Positions 33,053-40,408 of a DNA stretch of 64,000 nucleotides are shown piece by piece. The position numbers were made by a program, and so were the translations under genes. The notes under the pieces were generated by a model. It had not been told where the DNA came from, made no database searches, and saw only the letters and a list, made by a program, of their open reading frames with translations. This DNA is from Streptomyces sp. NBC_00285 (lineage in GTDB: Bacteria > Actinomycetota > Actinomycetes > Streptomycetales > Streptomycetaceae), in assembly GCF_036174265.1 (NCBI RefSeq), contig NZ_CP108055.1, positions 6,076,001 to 6,140,000 of the forward strand. The letters run 5' to 3'. Position 1 is the stretch's first letter, and each line of letters starts with the position of its first letter.

Positions 33053-33979
33053 CTACCCCCGCGTCCTGGCCGCGACAGGGTTCGAGACGCTAACCGTCCG
33101 AGAATCCCGCGCCCACTCGACCGTGTACCAGTACTCCGTACCCGACGACAGCCCCGTGTCCTCGAACACGCCCGTCAGATCCGTGGAGTACGCCACCTGC
33201 TGGGACAGGAACGGCGAACCCGGCGACGTCGACCTGGTCCACCGGTAAACCCGCACCGTGGCCTTCACCGAGGTTCCCCACGCCAGCTTCACCGAGCTGT
33301 ACGTTGCGGAGTCCGAAACCACACTGACCGACGGCTTCGCGCCCTTCGTGCCCGTCGTGGTGAACCGCGTCTCCGCAGACCACTCCGACGTCACCTCGCC
33401 GGCAGTCACCCGGGCCCGCACCGCGTACGGCGCCCCCGTCGACAGCCCCTTCAGCCCGAACGACCCGTCGTACAACCCCATCGCCGGCAGGTTCCACGGC
33501 ACGTCCGAGATGGAATACCAGGGGCTGTCAGTCCTCGTGTCCTTCACCTGCGCCTCGATGACCCGCGCCTGGCCGGCCAAGGCCGGCGTAAGGACGTTCA
33601 CCGTGGCATTGCGGTCCAGGATGCCCGTCACCGCCAGCGTCGGCGCCTCCAGCGCAGAGCCCGTCGTCTCCGCGTCGGCCTCCGCACTCCACTCCGACTC
33701 CGCCTGGACCCTGAACGCGTACTGCGTCCCCGGCCGCAGGCCAGCCACGATCAGACTGCGCGCACCCCCCGCTACGGACGTCTCCGGCCACGAGCCGCTG
33801 CCGGCGACCGACCAGGCCACGACGAAGGCCAGCGGATCTTCCGCACTCGACCAGGACACGCGAACGCTCGTGTCCGAAAGAACCTCGGTCGACACATCCG
33901 CCGGCACTTCCACCGCGAGCGCACCCACGCTTTCCGCAGCCGCCAAAGTCGTGGTTGTCGCAGAACGCTTCGCGGCCAT
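33053..33979 (-). CDS. protein of three fibronectin-III domains
   Basis: A 308-residue protein. Fn3 domains are visible at about residues 25-108 (VRVSWSSAEDPLAFVVAW...LRPGTQYAFRVQA), 110-210 (PTLAVTGILDRNATVNV...YAVRARVTAGEVTSEWS) and 215-305 (KPSVSVVSDSATYSSVKLAWG...GLSSGTEYWYTVEWA). It has no secretion signal, which suggests a virion surface protein that binds carbohydrate or decorates the head or fibre. It lies far from the structural block. A terminator lies upstream. Confidence 0.7.
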   Translation of the reverse strand: MAAKRSATTTTLAAAESVGALAVEVPADVSTEVLSDTSVRVSWSSAEDPLAFVVAWSVAGSGSWPETSVAGGARSLIVAGLRPGTQYAFRVQAESEWSAEADAETTGSALEAPTLAVTGILDRNATVNVLTPALAGQARVIEAQVKDTRTDSPWYSISDVPWNLPAMGLYDGSFGLKGLSTGAPYAVRARVTAGEVTSEWSAETRFTTTGTKGAKPSVSVVSDSATYSSVKLAWGTSVKATVRVYRWTRSTSPGSPFLSQQVAYSTDLTGVFEDTGLSSGTEYWYTVEWARDSRTVSVSNPVAARTRG

Positions 33980-34042
33980 ATCGGAATCTCCTTCGCGGGA
34001 CGCATTTCCACCATCGTCGCATCACGAAAAAGAGCACGAAAA

Positions 34043-34089
34043 GGCCCCGCAGATGTGCTGACGGGGGAATGCAGCACTCCTGCGGGGCC
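34043..34089. terminator. hairpin terminator
   Basis: GGCCCCGCAG and CTGCGGGGCC around a 27-nt loop, between the Fn3 gene and the operon ending at 34110. Confidence 0.65.
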
Positions 34090-34109
34090 AGCTATCGGGC
34101 CGGTGCGAT

Positions 34110-34424
34110 CTACGCCGCGTCCGGCTTCCCGGCAGAGGGACCTTCGATCCAGTCGTCACGCTCGTCACCGAACGCCGACCCGAGATACGGGCCCACACGC
34201 CCTTCATGGTCACGGAACCAGAGCGCCGGGATGCTCTCCTGCTCCGCCTCCTGGACGTCGGCCGCCAACGTGGCCTCCGGCATGAACACGAACACCTTGG
34301 CCCGGAAGATGCACTTCCCCGCCTGCTGCCACGAGAGGCTCGACACCACAGCGCCCGGCTTCTCCTTCAGCAGCCGACGCGCGTCCTCCCAGGACATCGC
34401 CGTCGGAGCCTCCCTCTCGCTCAT
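34110..34424 (-). CDS. unknown acidic protein
   Basis: A 104-residue protein from ATG 34424 (AAGGGGACGGAAG upstream): MSEREAPTAMSWEDARRLLKEKPGAV..., acidic C-terminus (FGDERDDWIEGPSAGKPDAA). It overlaps the 3' part of the frame at 34210-34626, whose own C-terminus looks unnatural, so one of the two may be mis-framed. No family. Confidence 0.5.
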   Translation of the reverse strand: MSEREAPTAMSWEDARRLLKEKPGAVVSSLSWQQAGKCIFRAKVFVFMPEATLAADVQEAEQESIPALWFRDHEGRVGPYLGSAFGDERDDWIEGPSAGKPDAA

Positions 34425-34626
34425 CTTCCGTCCCCTTGATTCGATCCCAGTCGATACCGCGCACACACCCCGGGCAGAGCAGGAGCTTGAACATCCCCTG
34501 CTCGAAGTGCCGGCGGTGGACCTTGCAGTACGGCACCACGAGCGGCAGTTTCTGCGCCCTCGGGTCATAGCCCTCCGCGCGGTTGATCACGCCGAGCAGC
34601 TTCTGAAACCGAGCCACCGCATTCAT
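34210..34626 (-). CDS. zinc-motif protein with doubtful C-terminus
   Basis: Starts at ATG 34626: MNAVARFQKLLGVINRAEGYDP..., then YCKVHRRHFEQGMFKLLLCPGCVRGIDWDRIKG, with Cys/His spacing like a small zinc finger (C-x-V-H...C-x2-C). After about residue 66 the frame becomes Gly/Ala-rich and overlaps the next gene for over 200 bp. A single-base difference near 34424 would end it at a coupled TGA/ATG. Either a long overlap or a recent frameshift. Confidence 0.45.
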   Translation of the reverse strand: MNAVARFQKLLGVINRAEGYDPRAQKLPLVVPYCKVHRRHFEQGMFKLLLCPGCVRGIDWDRIKGTEDEREGGSDGDVLGGRASAAEGEAGRCGVEPLVAAGGEVHLPGQGVRVHAGGHVGGRRPGGGAGEHPGALVP

Positions 34627-34697
34627 CCGACGCCTCCTGCCGATCCCACGACCCGCACGTACCCGCAGAGCCGCTCCCGCACCTTCCAACCGACCCA

Positions 34698-34715
34698 CTC
34701 ACCCGAACGAGTGAC
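34698..34715. promoter_or_regulatory. 18-bp palindrome, candidate repressor site (site 2)
   Basis: CTCACCCGAACGAGTGAC, matching the reverse complement of the consensus at 14 of 18 positions. It lies upstream of the 34626 gene, next to a decamer cluster. Confidence 0.4.
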
Positions 34716-34758
34716 AGTCCGTGGAGGGCGGTATGCCGTGGGTCACGACGGTACTGGC

Positions 34759-34780
34759 TGCGCACGCAACTGCGTACGCA
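34759..34780. promoter_or_regulatory. decamer-repeat operator (cluster 2)
   Basis: TGCGCACGCA-AC-TGCGTACGCA, just downstream of the STAS gene and upstream of the 34626 gene. On the minus strand a TACCGT hexamer follows within 5 nt, suggesting overlap with a promoter. Confidence 0.65.
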
Positions 34781-34803
34781 CCTCGGCGATTTGGCATATG
34801 CCG

Positions 34804-35190
34804 TTACGCGGCCGGTGTCTCCACACTCGCCGGAGTGAGCCCTGCCAAGCAGGAGTCCATCGACTCAAACACTCGATAGACCTTGCTCAGCCCCGTGATC
34901 CGCATGATCTTTTCGATCTTCCCGCCAGCCGCCACGACGACCGCGAGTTGACCGTCCGGGCTGCGGCGCCGCAGCGACTTGAGGATGAAGACCGACACCC
35001 CGATAGCCGTCGAATCGAAGAAGCTCACCTTCGAGCACTCCAGCACCACGTGCCCCCACGTCCCGCCGACCTGCAACTGCTCCCGAAAACAGTCCCGGAG
35101 CTGTGGCGCGGTGTAGACATCCACCTCGCCCTCGATGCTGATCACCAGCACGTCCTCGCGCGGCTGCGACGTCTCAAGATGCAGATCCAT
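34804..35190 (-). CDS. STAS-domain anti-anti-sigma factor (RsbV/BldG-like)
   Basis: A 128-residue STAS protein from ATG 35190 (GGGGAGGAG upstream). VLVISIEGEVDVYTAPQLRD is the first strand-helix unit; FFDSTAIGVSVFI contains the Ser (about residue 60) phosphorylated by RsbW-type kinases; VVAAGGKIEKIMRITGL ends the domain. Partner switching with the prophage's own RsbW-like ATPase (25845-26249) or with host anti-sigma factors is likely. A decamer cluster lies 57 bp upstream of its start, as at the ATPase gene. Confidence 0.85.
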   Translation of the reverse strand: MDLHLETSQPREDVLVISIEGEVDVYTAPQLRDCFREQLQVGGTWGHVVLECSKVSFFDSTAIGVSVFILKSLRRRSPDGQLAVVVAAGGKIEKIMRITGLSKVYRVFESMDSCLAGLTPASVETPAA

Positions 35191-35246
35191 CACCCACTCC
35201 TCCCCGGACGCACCCGCCGCGCCCCCTTCGGCCCGCACCATACGCC

Positions 35247-35270
35247 TGCGTACGCAACTGCGTACGCAAC
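35247..35270. promoter_or_regulatory. decamer-repeat operator (cluster 3)
   Basis: TGCGTACGCA-AC-TGCGTACGCA-AC, identical to cluster 1, between the STAS gene and the divergent gene at 35407. A TATGGT hexamer follows toward the STAS gene. Confidence 0.75.
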
Positions 35271-35406
35271 ATCGCCGAACCGGCCCCAAAGCCAGCCCAC
35301 CCGCCAAACCCGCCACCAGCAATAAGAAAAAGAAACTGTCGAACCCTCACCCAAACGGCCCACACGCGAATTGCCTCAACGGGCGCCGGTGCATAACGTC
35401 TCACCC

Positions 35407-36144
35407 ATGACGACGCGACTTAGCCAGGTCGTAGCAGTGGAGAAGACCCGTAAAACAGAGGCGTACGGCGCACTGACCGCCGCCCACCACCAGGTCCAGA
35501 AATCCCCGCTGCTGACCGGCATCTCCCGCACATACCGCCCCCGCGACGAAGAGGGCGAACAGCTCCCCGCAGAATCGACCCGCGTTCAGCTCACCGTTGA
35601 CGGAGCAATCCGAGACGCGGTCAACGGGCTTGTGCCTTTCTTCGACGTCACGGCAACCAAGGACTGGGGTAACTGCAACGCCCGCGCGGACGTCAAGGTC
35701 GGCGAACGCGTACTAGTCGCCAACGCGCCCGTCACCTACCTGCTTTTCCTCGAAAAGCAGCTCACCAGCCTCCACACCTTCGTCGAGAAACTCCCCGTTC
35801 TCGACCCCGCCGAGGAGTGGACCTGGGACGAGTCGACTGGCATCTGGCGCACGCGTGCCTACGACACCGTCCGCTCCAAGAAGGTCCCCCGCAACCACGT
35901 CAAGGCCGAAGCCACCGAACGGCACCCGGCCCAGGTCGAGGTGTACTTCGAAGACGTCCCGGTAGGCACCTGGACCACGGTGAAGTACTCCGGAGCGGCG
36001 CCGGCCACACGACGGCAGGCCATCCTGGACCGCCTCCAGGCCCTCCGCGACGCCGTCAAGTTCGCCCGCGAAGAGGCCAACGCGACCGAGGTCACCAACC
36101 AGCGGCCCGGTGCGGCAGTGATGAATTACCTCTTCGCCGCGTAA
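35407..36144 (+). CDS. conserved actinobacterial protein of unknown function (DUF7873-like)
   Basis: A 245-residue protein. It has a helical start (RLSQVVAVEKTRKTEAYGALTAAHHQVQ), a central GISRTYRPRDEEGEQLPAE segment, an HYPAQVEVYFEDVPVGTWTTVKYSGA-like strand region near residue 180 and a helical end. I recall related proteins in Streptomyces plasmids and phages, often near regulatory genes; function is unknown. Divergent from the STAS gene with the decamer operator between them. Confidence 0.65.
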   Translation: MTTRLSQVVAVEKTRKTEAYGALTAAHHQVQKSPLLTGISRTYRPRDEEGEQLPAESTRVQLTVDGAIRDAVNGLVPFFDVTATKDWGNCNARADVKVGERVLVANAPVTYLLFLEKQLTSLHTFVEKLPVLDPAEEWTWDESTGIWRTRAYDTVRSKKVPRNHVKAEATERHPAQVEVYFEDVPVGTWTTVKYSGAAPATRRQAILDRLQALRDAVKFAREEANATEVTNQRPGAAVMNYLFAA

Positions 36145-36169
36145 CTCACAGAGGGCCGAGCATCTGTAT

Positions 36170-36560
36170 GCCGGTAAGGCACATGGGTAACAGTCAGGAT
36201 TGCGTGACTGCGCTCGGGAGCGGGAGGGGTACCCCGCAGACAACAACACAGACTCCCGTCGCCGGCGTGCGACGGGCGCGCAGGAGCGCAAACTGAAACT
36301 CAACGCCTGAAATTTGGCAACGGGTTGGCCCCAGTGAAGGTTCGAGCCCTTCCCCCGGCATTCATGCCGGAGTAGCCCAATTGGTAGAGGCAGGCCGGCC
36401 CCGAAAGCTCAATTTCTCGCTCCCAGTTTCAACACGCCACCAAACGCCGGATCGACCGGCCCGAGCAACATCATCGAGATAAGGGTTCGAGTCCCTTCCC
36501 TGGCGCTTCATGCCGGGGTGGTCCAATGGCAGGGCGCGGCGATCTCAATACGACTCGGAG
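36170..36560 (+). tRNA. cluster of tRNA-like fragments (degenerate or interrupted)
   Basis: Three tRNA-like 5' ends each start ATGCCGG: 36170 (weakest), 36365 (acceptor GCCGGAG, D-arm GCCC..AATTGGTAGA..GGC) and 36510 (acceptor GCCGGGG). Two T-arm plus acceptor 3' ends are clear: GAAGGTTCGAGCCCTTC then CCCCGGC (to about 36357), and AAGGGTTCGAGTCCCTT then CCCTGGC (to about 36505). The last 5' piece pairs perfectly with the first 3' piece, with another element between them. The middle element has about 60 nt where the anticodon loop should be. Intact tRNAs cannot be drawn; broken, intron-bearing or permuted tRNAs are all possible. Confidence 0.45.
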
Positions 36561-36634
36561 CCTTAAATGTGCCGGCGTGAGCTGATGGGTGGACAACCCT
36601 ACTTAGGGCTCGTTTTAGGAACGAGTAACCCCCA

Positions 36635-36667
36635 GGGGGGTCGGGACTGGCTACGTCCCGGCCCCCC
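36635..36667 (+). terminator. terminator after the tRNA-like cluster
   Basis: GGGGGGTCGGGAC and GTCCCGGCCCCCC around TGGCTAC. Confidence 0.7.
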
Positions 36668-36714
36668 GCCAGCATTTCAAGAGGTGACGCAACGCCGTAG
36701 CACTACGAGCAACA

Positions 36715-36748
36715 CGAAGGGCCCATCTCCCCAAAGACGGGCCCTTCG
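36715..36748. terminator. hairpin terminator
   Basis: CGAAGGGCCC and GGGCCCTTCG around a 14-nt loop, downstream of the leftward nuclease gene. Confidence 0.65.
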
Positions 36749-36856
36749 CTCCAACTCCGCTCACGCGGCCCCTACATCAGGCCGTGCCGGTTCGGGTCCT
36801 GGCACCCGCCCTTGGTGGTGCCGCAGCCAGCACAGCCCTGTCCCTCGTTCTGCACC

Positions 36857-37924
36857 TCATCCAGGCTGGCCCCCCACCGTGCTGTAGGCGAGCGCCGACC
36901 ACGCCGGCATCGGATCGAACTCACGGCGCAGGGCCTCGACGAGCTTCCGGCGGGACAGGATCACCTCCAGGCCGTGATGGTCGCTAACGCCGGTCATGTC
37001 GATGACGTTGACCTCCAGGACCGCTTGCACAGTCCACGGGTCAAAGGAGCCCCGGTCGATCCGCCGGCCTCCGCCTTGCCCATCAGCGGCATGGCCGGCC
37101 GTCGCGTCCAGGGCCCGAATCTGTCCGAGCTGCTGCGCGGCGTACCGGGCCGGGTCCCACATCCCGCAGTCCAGCAGCAGCTCGTCGAGGTAGGTGCACG
37201 ATTTCCACGAGCCGTCCGGCTGCCTGCGCGCGCGGTGTCGGCGGTGCACGAGATCTGTGATCTCCGGTGAATTCCAGTCGATGGGCGGCACCGTCTCGCC
37301 GACCGGCACGGGGTACTCGTTGCAGTCACCAAATCCCCAGAACGCTGACCAGCGCCTTTCCGGGTCGTTGCCGTACTTTGCCTGCACCTTGTCCACCAGC
37401 GAGGACAATTCTTCCGCCTCCGCCTCTCGCCCGCTCGGGGAGCAGAAGGAGTTGTGCCAGGCCACCGTCACGATCGGCGTTGGCGGTGCGTTTTCACCCC
37501 GGAGCCGGAGAACTACGTTCGTCGGCGGCGTACGCCACACCCTGAGCTGGTCGTGCCGTGAGACGACCTCGAATGTGCTCTCCCGCACGAACATGCCCGT
37601 GGGATTCCTGCCCTGTCCCGTAGGCGCCCGGAAGCCCTTCATGCCGAGCAGCGTCTGAGCGGCGCCGAAACGCCGGTCAGCGGCCTCCTTCGCCATCTCC
37701 CAGGCGGCTAGCTCCTCCGCACCCGCATCCGGATTCAGCGGCTGGACCTGGGAGTACGTCATCTCCGCCCGACCGAGCCAGTCGAACTGCCGTGGCGCCA
37801 GGATCTCGTGATGAGCCCGCGTCCACTTCCCCGGTAATTGCCCCGGCCGCTCCTCCGGACCGCCGTCATGCTCCAGGTTCGAGAACCCGAGCCGAACCAC
37901 GTCCTCGCCGTACTGCTTCATCAA
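36857..37924 (-). CDS. endonuclease/exonuclease/phosphatase-family protein (DNase I fold)
   Basis: A 355-residue protein with the family's catalytic landmarks: N-E pair near the start (LGFSNLEHDGG, about 14-21), the GD-x-N motif (FGDCNEYPVP, about 211), and the C-terminal SDHHGL (about 321). Members are Mg-dependent nucleases or phosphatases. It has no secretion signal, so it acts inside the cell; it may degrade host or competing DNA, or process RNA. Divergent from the 38168 gene across the decamer operator and a conserved hairpin. Confidence 0.7.
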   Translation of the reverse strand: MMKQYGEDVVRLGFSNLEHDGGPEERPGQLPGKWTRAHHEILAPRQFDWLGRAEMTYSQVQPLNPDAGAEELAAWEMAKEAADRRFGAAQTLLGMKGFRAPTGQGRNPTGMFVRESTFEVVSRHDQLRVWRTPPTNVVLRLRGENAPPTPIVTVAWHNSFCSPSGREAEAEELSSLVDKVQAKYGNDPERRWSAFWGFGDCNEYPVPVGETVPPIDWNSPEITDLVHRRHRARRQPDGSWKSCTYLDELLLDCGMWDPARYAAQQLGQIRALDATAGHAADGQGGGRRIDRGSFDPWTVQAVLEVNVIDMTGVSDHHGLEVILSRRKLVEALRREFDPMPAWSALAYSTVGGQPG

Positions 37925-37991
37925 ACCCCTCTCGCGACTGCCGGTGTGTCCACACGAGATAGGAGCCCCAGGTACCGGCGAAAACGCCCGA

Positions 37992-38054
37992 GGGTGCCCC
38001 GCCTTGCGGTCACCTTGTGCCCTGTGGCGGGCAGGCTCCTACGGCGGGACACCC
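37992..38054. promoter_or_regulatory. conserved hairpin element, copy 1
   Basis: GGGTGCCCCGCC and GGCGGGACACCC enclose a loop with the shared core CTTGCGGTCACC...GGCTCCTAC. A near copy is at 38601-38659. Both sit upstream of a decamer cluster. Confidence 0.5.
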
Positions 38055-38120
38055 TCACAATCTCGAAGCCCACCAAACCTGTTGGTCTGGCCTTCGGGAG
38101 AGGAATCTAGCGCACATTCG

Positions 38121-38154
38121 TGCGTACGCAACTACGCACGCAACTGCGTACGCA
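38121..38154. promoter_or_regulatory. decamer-repeat operator (cluster 4, three repeats)
   Basis: TGCGTACGCA-AC-TACGCACGCA-AC-TGCGTACGCA with strict 12-bp period. A TACTGT hexamer follows 1 nt later and the 38168 start codon comes shortly after, so repressor and polymerase would compete. Confidence 0.75.
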
Positions 38155-38167
38155 CTACTGTGCCCTC

Positions 38168-38584
38168 ATGACTCAACAGACCCTGAGCATCGACGAGTTG
38201 CTGACGAATTGGGGTAAGGCGTACCGCGCCTCCCTACCGCAGCTCACCCCCGAGGAGGAGGCCCAGCGCTACCAGGAGTCCCGCAACCGCCTGGCCGCCG
38301 CCATCTGCACCCGCCTCGACGCCAACGGCGCGGTCGCATGCGGCCTGTGCCATAAGGAGCGTCCCCGCACCGACGCGGAGGAGCCCTACTACTACCCCTC
38401 CGACGAGTGCGAGAACGCTGGCGAGCCCTGGCACTACCACCGCGACTGGAGCAAGCCGCCGACCGAGGGTGTCCCGACCGCGACCACCTGTTCCTGCGGG
38501 AGCAGCAACGTGCAAGACGTGCCGGCCGGTGAGACGCCGGACGGTGCGAGGTATCGGTGCGGAGACTGCGGATGTGAGTGGTAA
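38168..38584 (+). CDS. zinc-ribbon protein
   Basis: A 138-residue protein. The N-terminus is helical (LSIDELLTNWGKAYRASLPQLTPEEEAQRY); a CGLCHKERP pair is central; the C-terminal zinc ribbon is CSCGSSNVQDV...YRCGDCGCEW (C-x-C...C-x2-C). Such ribbons bind nucleic acid or RNA polymerase. Almost leaderless behind decamer cluster 4, so it is a member of the decamer regulon. Confidence 0.6.
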   Translation: MTQQTLSIDELLTNWGKAYRASLPQLTPEEEAQRYQESRNRLAAAICTRLDANGAVACGLCHKERPRTDAEEPYYYPSDECENAGEPWHYHRDWSKPPTEGVPTATTCSCGSSNVQDVPAGETPDGARYRCGDCGCEW

Positions 38585-38600
38585 CTGACCTCAACGCGAA

Positions 38601-38659
38601 GATGCCCCGCCTTGCGGTCGCCCATGTGCCTACACGGCGGGCTCCTACGGCGGGGCATC
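38601..38659. promoter_or_regulatory. conserved hairpin element, copy 2 (terminator-like)
   Basis: GATGCCCCGCC and GGCGGGGCATC enclose the same core as copy 1 (CTTGCGGTCGCC...GGCTCCTAC). It lies between the 38168 gene and decamer cluster 5 and can stop the upstream transcript. Confidence 0.55.
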
Positions 38660-38736
38660 CCTCTGGGCGCATGGCTTCGCACATGCTCATCGCCGATCTC
38701 GTGGCGCGGCGATGGCAGGACACTACCGAACATCTC

Positions 38737-38770
38737 TGCGTACGCAACTACGCACGCAACTGCGTACGCA
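38737..38770. promoter_or_regulatory. decamer-repeat operator (cluster 5, three repeats)
   Basis: Identical to cluster 4: TGCGTACGCA-AC-TACGCACGCA-AC-TGCGTACGCA. TACTCT, a likely -10 element, follows after 4 nt and the start codon ATG 38788 comes 12 nt later. Confidence 0.75.
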
Positions 38771-38787
38771 TGGCTACTCTGGCTGCT

Positions 38788-39357
38788 ATGAGCGCACCAA
38801 CCCCCGCCGACGAGCCGGGAATTACCCTGGAACAGGTCTACGCTGCCCTACAGGCCCTCGGGACGCGTGTGCCGGCACTAGCCGATGACCCCCAGCCGAT
38901 GAACCGGGCCCAGGCGCTCGGGCATCTGCTGTTCACCGTCGAGGGCGCCCTGATCGTCGAGAACGACCCGATCGGCAGGGAATTCACGCGCGCTGGGTAC
39001 ATGGGCGGCGTGTGGTCAGCCGTACGCGCCGTCCCCATGCTGGAGTCCGACGCCGAGCGCGCGTACCAGGAAGCGTGGACGCGAATGCTCGACGAACGAC
39101 TCGCGCGAACTGCCCTGGACCTGCACATGACCTGGGAAGCCCGACCAGGCGCATTTCCCACGGGTCCGGCGGTCAACGCCCTGCTCGCGGCGGTACTGCC
39201 ACTCGTACAGGCCACGTATCCGGCGCCCACCGAGGACGCGGTAGCGAAGCAGACGCGAGAAGCACTGCACCAGGCGCGCGGCTTCCTCGCGACCGCCCGG
39301 CAACACATCGAGGCCGGCCGGCGGAAGTTGAAACAGCTCGGCCACCGACCCGAGTAA
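38788..39357 (+). CDS. unknown helical protein of the decamer regulon
   Basis: A 189-residue, mostly helical protein: ITLEQVYAALQALGTRVPALADD, ALGHLLFTVEGALIVENDPIG, and a Lys/Arg-rich C-terminus (HQARGFLATARQHIEAGRRKLKQ). ATG 38788 is preferred because the likely -10 TACTCT ends 7 bp before it, making a nearly leaderless mRNA. No family recognised. Confidence 0.6.
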   Translation: MSAPTPADEPGITLEQVYAALQALGTRVPALADDPQPMNRAQALGHLLFTVEGALIVENDPIGREFTRAGYMGGVWSAVRAVPMLESDAERAYQEAWTRMLDERLARTALDLHMTWEARPGAFPTGPAVNALLAAVLPLVQATYPAPTEDAVAKQTREALHQARGFLATARQHIEAGRRKLKQLGHRPE

Positions 39358-39432
39358 GTTCGGCAACATAGCGGCCGGCGGAGCCTGCCCCCGCAGGCGA
39401 CGCGACGCAAAAATCCGAGCCAGGAGGGCGAG

Positions 39433-39813
39433 TTGAGCACGCTGGAGCTAGCGCCCGGTGAGACGGCCTTCGTCGGCCGCGACGGGCAGACCCTGAAGAC
39501 GATCGAGTGGGCCTGCCACCGCGAGGACCGCGAATACCGTGTCGTCGACAGGACCGAGCACCTCGACACCATCGTCCAGACCCAGTGGGAAGGCGTCGCC
39601 GACACCGTCGAGATCGGTTTCATGTACGTCACTGGCATCCGCTGGGCCAACGAATGGACCACCGTGTGGCACTCCCACTGGCCCTGCACCGACGCCGAGG
39701 CGAAAGCCAAGCACGAAGAAATCGTCGCCCTGCTGCGCGAGACCTGCCCCGAGCTGCCCACTTGGCAGACACGCCCCGAGTTCCAGCGTCGTCTCCGCAG
39801 GACCGGGAGTTGA
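39433..39813 (+). CDS. unknown protein
   Basis: A 126-residue protein starting at TTG 39433 behind CAGGAGGGCGAG. Compact alpha/beta: TLKTIEWACHREDREYRVVDRTEH, WANEWTTVWHSHWPCTDAEAKAKHEEIVALL. Trp/His-rich. No family recognised; gene-like composition is good. Confidence 0.55.
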   Translation: MSTLELAPGETAFVGRDGQTLKTIEWACHREDREYRVVDRTEHLDTIVQTQWEGVADTVEIGFMYVTGIRWANEWTTVWHSHWPCTDAEAKAKHEEIVALLRETCPELPTWQTRPEFQRRLRRTGS

Positions 39814-39903
39814 GAGCGCCTGTCCGCAGCCAAATGACGGCCGGCTCAGCCCATGACCGTTATTTGGCTGCCCGCACTGGGCTGAGCTGCCAGAATCCGG
39901 GGC

Positions 39904-40374
39904 ATGAGCGAAACCCCCGAGCTGCCGTGGCCGGTACCCGACGAACGTTCCCAACTCTTGATGGCCAGCCAGTTCGCCGACATGCACGACGTGGTCCGCG
40001 ACCTCGTCATCCCGCCCGGCCTGCCCCAGGCCGCCGTTAGCGTCCTGACCACGGCGCGCGAGCTAATCCGTATGGCCTTCTACCGGTACGAGTTCATGAT
40101 GCTCGGCGTCGCGATGTCCATCATCGCCATCGAGACCGCGCTCACCGCCCGCTACGGCAAAGGCAGCCTCGCCGACCACCTCAAGAAGGCCCACGCCGAC
40201 GGCACGCTCAACGAGGAGCAATACGACCTCCTCGACACCGTCGGCCGCCCGATCCGAAACAAGTTCGCCCACGGAGACCTCACCCACGCCACGATCACCC
40301 CGGCGCTGGCCGTCGGCATGGCCCAGACATCGTTCACGCTCCTCGCGCAGTTGCACGCAACGCCCGCTTCGTGA
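39904..40374 (+). CDS. HEPN-like helical protein
   Basis: A 156-residue helical protein with a hydrophobic central helix (FYRYEFMMLGVAMSIIAIETALTARYG) and, near residue 131, RNKFAH, which fits the R-x4-H signature of HEPN domains (often RNases or toxin parts). No nucleotidyltransferase partner is next to it. The HEPN call rests on one motif in a helical setting and is tentative. Confidence 0.5.
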   Translation: MSETPELPWPVPDERSQLLMASQFADMHDVVRDLVIPPGLPQAAVSVLTTARELIRMAFYRYEFMMLGVAMSIIAIETALTARYGKGSLADHLKKAHADGTLNEEQYDLLDTVGRPIRNKFAHGDLTHATITPALAVGMAQTSFTLLAQLHATPAS

Positions 40375-40408
40375 ACCGGGCCACTCGGCGCAGCCCTACA
40401 ATCCCCGC

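Larger units (their letters stand above)
36145..36856. other. 712-bp region with tRNA-like fragments and two terminators
   Basis: No protein gene is convincing. It contains three tRNA-like 5' pieces, two T-arm/acceptor pieces (separate entry), a terminator at 36635-36667 and one at 36715-36748. Confidence 0.6.

Noticed and set aside
36567..36887. Plus-strand frame of about 106 codons
   Set aside because: It crosses two strong terminators and the 3' end of the nuclease gene.
26336..38770. CRISPR array from the decamer repeats
   Set aside because: Repeats are 10 bp at 12-bp period with no spacers; clusters sit in promoters.
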